The notes beneath the pieces are model-generated. The model saw only the letters and a program-made list of their open reading frames with translations, searched no databases and was not told where the DNA came from. A program made the position numbers and the translations under genes. From assembly GCA_015680685.1 (NCBI GenBank), contig MNCI01030304.1, positions 384,950 to 429,151 of the forward strand: 44,202 nucleotides of DNA, read 5' to 3'. Source of the stretch: Gnetum montanum (taxonomy: Eukaryota > Streptophyta > Gnetopsida > Gnetales > Gnetaceae). Positions 41,671 through 44,202 of this stretch are shown piece after piece; the stretch's first letter is position 1; the number at the start of each line of letters is the position of its first letter.

Positions 41671-44202
41671 CAAGGTGGAACAGAGGGTTGGTTTTAAGAT
41701 TGGTTTTATCATTGTTGCTCTAGTTTTATCATATCTTCTGATGTTGTTGCTCACCCAAAATGGACAATGGGAAAATGAAACAGTTTTTCTTGGTATAAAT
41801 TTTTTTTATTTTTTTTATATAATACCGTCAATTTTACCCTCACCCTCTATCCCACAATCAAAGAAAAAGAGGAAAAGACATTTAAAGTTATCAAAGCACT
41901 TTATAGTTTAATACAATCCCCTTGAACCTAGTTTCATGGTTGCTAATAGGCATCAAGAATTTGAATAAAATTCAAGAAGACATGAAGTGGATATTGAAGA
42001 AGAATATCATTTTGCATCTATGTAAATAGAAAGAAGGAGAAGTGATCAAGGAGCTCCAAGAAGAGAAGAATCTACTACTTAAAGGTATGAATAAAGATTT
42101 CCATTTCATAATGTTTATAAAAAGAATGATGATTATAGACTTTGTAATAACTTGTATTTTTGAACATGATTTCTTTTATGGAGATTGTTATGCTTGCACT
42201 TGTATGTTTATATGTTTGGCTGGTTCAGTATATTTTACATAATATGATGACGATGATAATGATGAGCTTTGGGTTTTCTGGATTCTTGGTTAATGTTATG
42301 TAATTATTAATATTTAATTATACATATTGCCATCTAGTAGTTGTGCACTAATTTTGTTTATGAGTGTGATGGAATCTTATGAGCTTTGGTTGGAAGCATG
42401 ACATGGCTGATGATTGATGGTTGATTTAATTATTATTATTAATTTATTCTAAAATGCATGGTATGATTTAGAGGATATGTGGTGGATGGACCTTATATGT
42501 TAACATGTGTGTTATATATAATTTTTTAATAGGGATTTATTTTAGACTAATCATACTCATATATGTTAGGAGGTTTTGGACTATATTTTTAGCATTGTAG
42601 ATTTTTATGATAATTTTCTCTTGTAAGGGTTGTGATATGTGAGGGAGTTACATGAGTGGGAGTGAAATTTAATTTTAAGATGGAAAATATTTTTGATGGT
42701 ATTTTTATGACTTTGTGGTAGTTTGGGCAATTGGTGTTTTCTTCCATTCTACGGTTTTATGGTTAATCTCCTTTAAAACTCCCATGGTTCAATTCTTTCA
42801 TACACTTTGATGATCTGGGGAGAGGTGCTCTAAGATTGGAGCTAGGAAGTACTATGGAACTACAGATCGATTATGTAGACTACTTATATCTTTGTATTTT
42901 TCTTTTCTCTCTTACTATTTTTCAATGTTTAGATTCAGAAGTGAGTTATCTTGGCTTCTTCCCCATTTAAGGTTATAGGTTTTGTGCACATCTATGGGAT
43001 GAGTCATTTTTATTTTCGATGTATAATTCTAAAACTATTTGTGGGTTGATGGATTTTGTTTTAAAAGAATATAAGGCTATTTTCATGGATTTTATGTGCA
43101 TAATTCTTAATTAATTGTATTGTTATTCTCACTATTTTAGGCATGGGTTTTATGAGGATTTTACCAAAAATTCTTTGTGATGGGTTTTACAAATTAATTT
43201 CAAAGCAATTATAGATATTTTAATATTTTTCTAATGAAGTTTATACAATTATTTTGTTGATTTATAGAATTTTTTGATTTGCTATTAATTTTTTTCTTTT
43301 GTGAATTTTCTTCATGGAGTTAAGGGCTCTAGAGATTTTCTTTAGCAAAATAGATAGTGTGTAGAAAAATGTCAATATCATTTACATAGGTTTGAGTTAG
43401 GATTCTTGATATTGGTTTCTAAAATCCTCATGAAATGTTATATAATTAAAGAAAAATAATCATTTAAAAATGTGTAGTATATTTTAAGTTATATTGCATT
43501 CTTTTGGACCTATCTAAAATCATAGGAATTTTTATGATGTAGTTTATGAGTATGGCTAGGGATAGAACTTAAAATTTTACATGAATGTGTGTATATGTTG
43601 TAGCTTCTAGATCCAATCATAAGAAATTAAAAATGTTATGTTTTGATGGATTTATTAGTTTTCATTTCCACAACGTCCACAATATTATGCCTTTTGATGG
43701 TGTATAATAAAAACCCCATATCTCCTAGACCCTATTAGATAATCCTCTAAAAATTTACCTATAGATAGGTTACTGTTATCACATTTTAGCCATAAATGAA
43801 GAAGATCTTAAGTCTTGGATTTCTAATGATTTATTTTAGCTCAACATTTTCATAAAAGGGGGCTCTATATTTCAAAAATGATTTAGGGCTTGTAAGTTAA
43901 AGGAATGGAAATCTCCGATCCTAATAATGATTTTGCATTTTTATTTCAAACATTTAAGCTCAATTGGTTAGCAAGAGAGGCTTTAGAATTTAAGCTTAAA
44001 AGTAAAATCTCATGGATTGAAAGAACATATGCAAGTACAAAAAAAAAAATTGGGTTCTTGCAAAAGAGCTTATGGAACAATAATAGAGCTTGAATTTTTA
44101 GGTTTATTTCTCATCATGATTCTCACAACTTTTAGAAACCAGTTACTTCCATGATGAGATAAAATTTGAAGAAAGTCCAAGTAGAAATGAAGTAAAGCTT
44201 AA
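41671..44202. other. AT-rich stretch, no gene recognised
   Basis: No gene, element border or repeat was recognised. Plus-strand open frames at 41585-41911 (with one hydrophobic segment), 42042-42242 and 43905-44093 have no known motifs. The CpG-rich character of the preceding 4 kb ends here. Confidence 0.35.

Overview
This window looks like accessory (intergenic) DNA from a large plant nuclear genome, most likely a gymnosperm such as a conifer. That placement is an inference. It rests on plant-type Ty1/copia and Ty3/gypsy retrotransposons, plant LINEs, 26S rDNA relics, (CCCTAAA)-type telomere-like DNA, long AT-rich stretches, and very old, heavily mutated elements that have not been removed. 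No intact, confidently named protein-coding gene was found. Almost every open frame of 60 to 110 codons is either a shadow or a piece of a decayed element.

Layout, left to right. 0.7-2.5 kb: two LINE fragments. 2.5-5.5 kb: a scrambled, mutated 26S rDNA relic in at least four blocks of both orientations, interrupted by a dispersed repeat. 6.4-6.9 kb: an unnamed Gln-rich, coiled-coil-like coding relic (minus strand). 7.6-7.8 kb: an LRR receptor-type fragment. 7.9-10.5 kb: a 5'-truncated copia element (minus) whose body abuts a 23-bp tandem array. 11.2-12.1 kb: a second copy of the dispersed repeat running into a LINE ORF1 (DUF4283 plus zinc knuckle) relic. 13.0-15.0 kb: an array of palindromic motifs followed by a dead gypsy RT-RNase H region. 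15.6-16.7 kb: a chromodomain-type gypsy integrase end and an LTR end. 19.15-19.6 kb: a second chromodomain integrase end, which runs straight into 2.2 kb of degenerate telomere-like repeats (19.6-21.8 kb). 22.2-24.9 kb: a minus-strand gypsy relic with PBS and LTR. 27.6-28.4 kb: a solo LTR of the same family. 28.57-36.29 kb: a structurally complete but dead Tat/Athila-like gypsy element with matching target-site duplications. 37.5-41.6 kb: a visibly more G+C- and CpG-rich island with an unrecognised minus-strand coding region, a plus-strand TATA box and many short tandem duplications. 41.7-44.2 kb: AT-rich DNA with nothing recognised.

The LTR elements at 16.6, 24.1-24.9, 27.6-28.4 and 28.6-36.3 kb share one LTR design (TGATGA...TCATCA termini and a common 3' end), so this locus has received the same gypsy family repeatedly. 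Decay across the window is dominated by changes that look like C-to-T (or G-to-A on the other strand): in-frame stops fall mostly where Gln, Trp or Arg codons are expected. This is what long-term cytosine methylation and deamination of silenced repeats would produce. The most interesting items are the rearranged rDNA relic, the telomere-like block joined to a retrotransposon, the Gln-rich coiled-coil relic, the antisense reading frame inside the Tat-like element, and the CpG-rich island with its unidentified gene.
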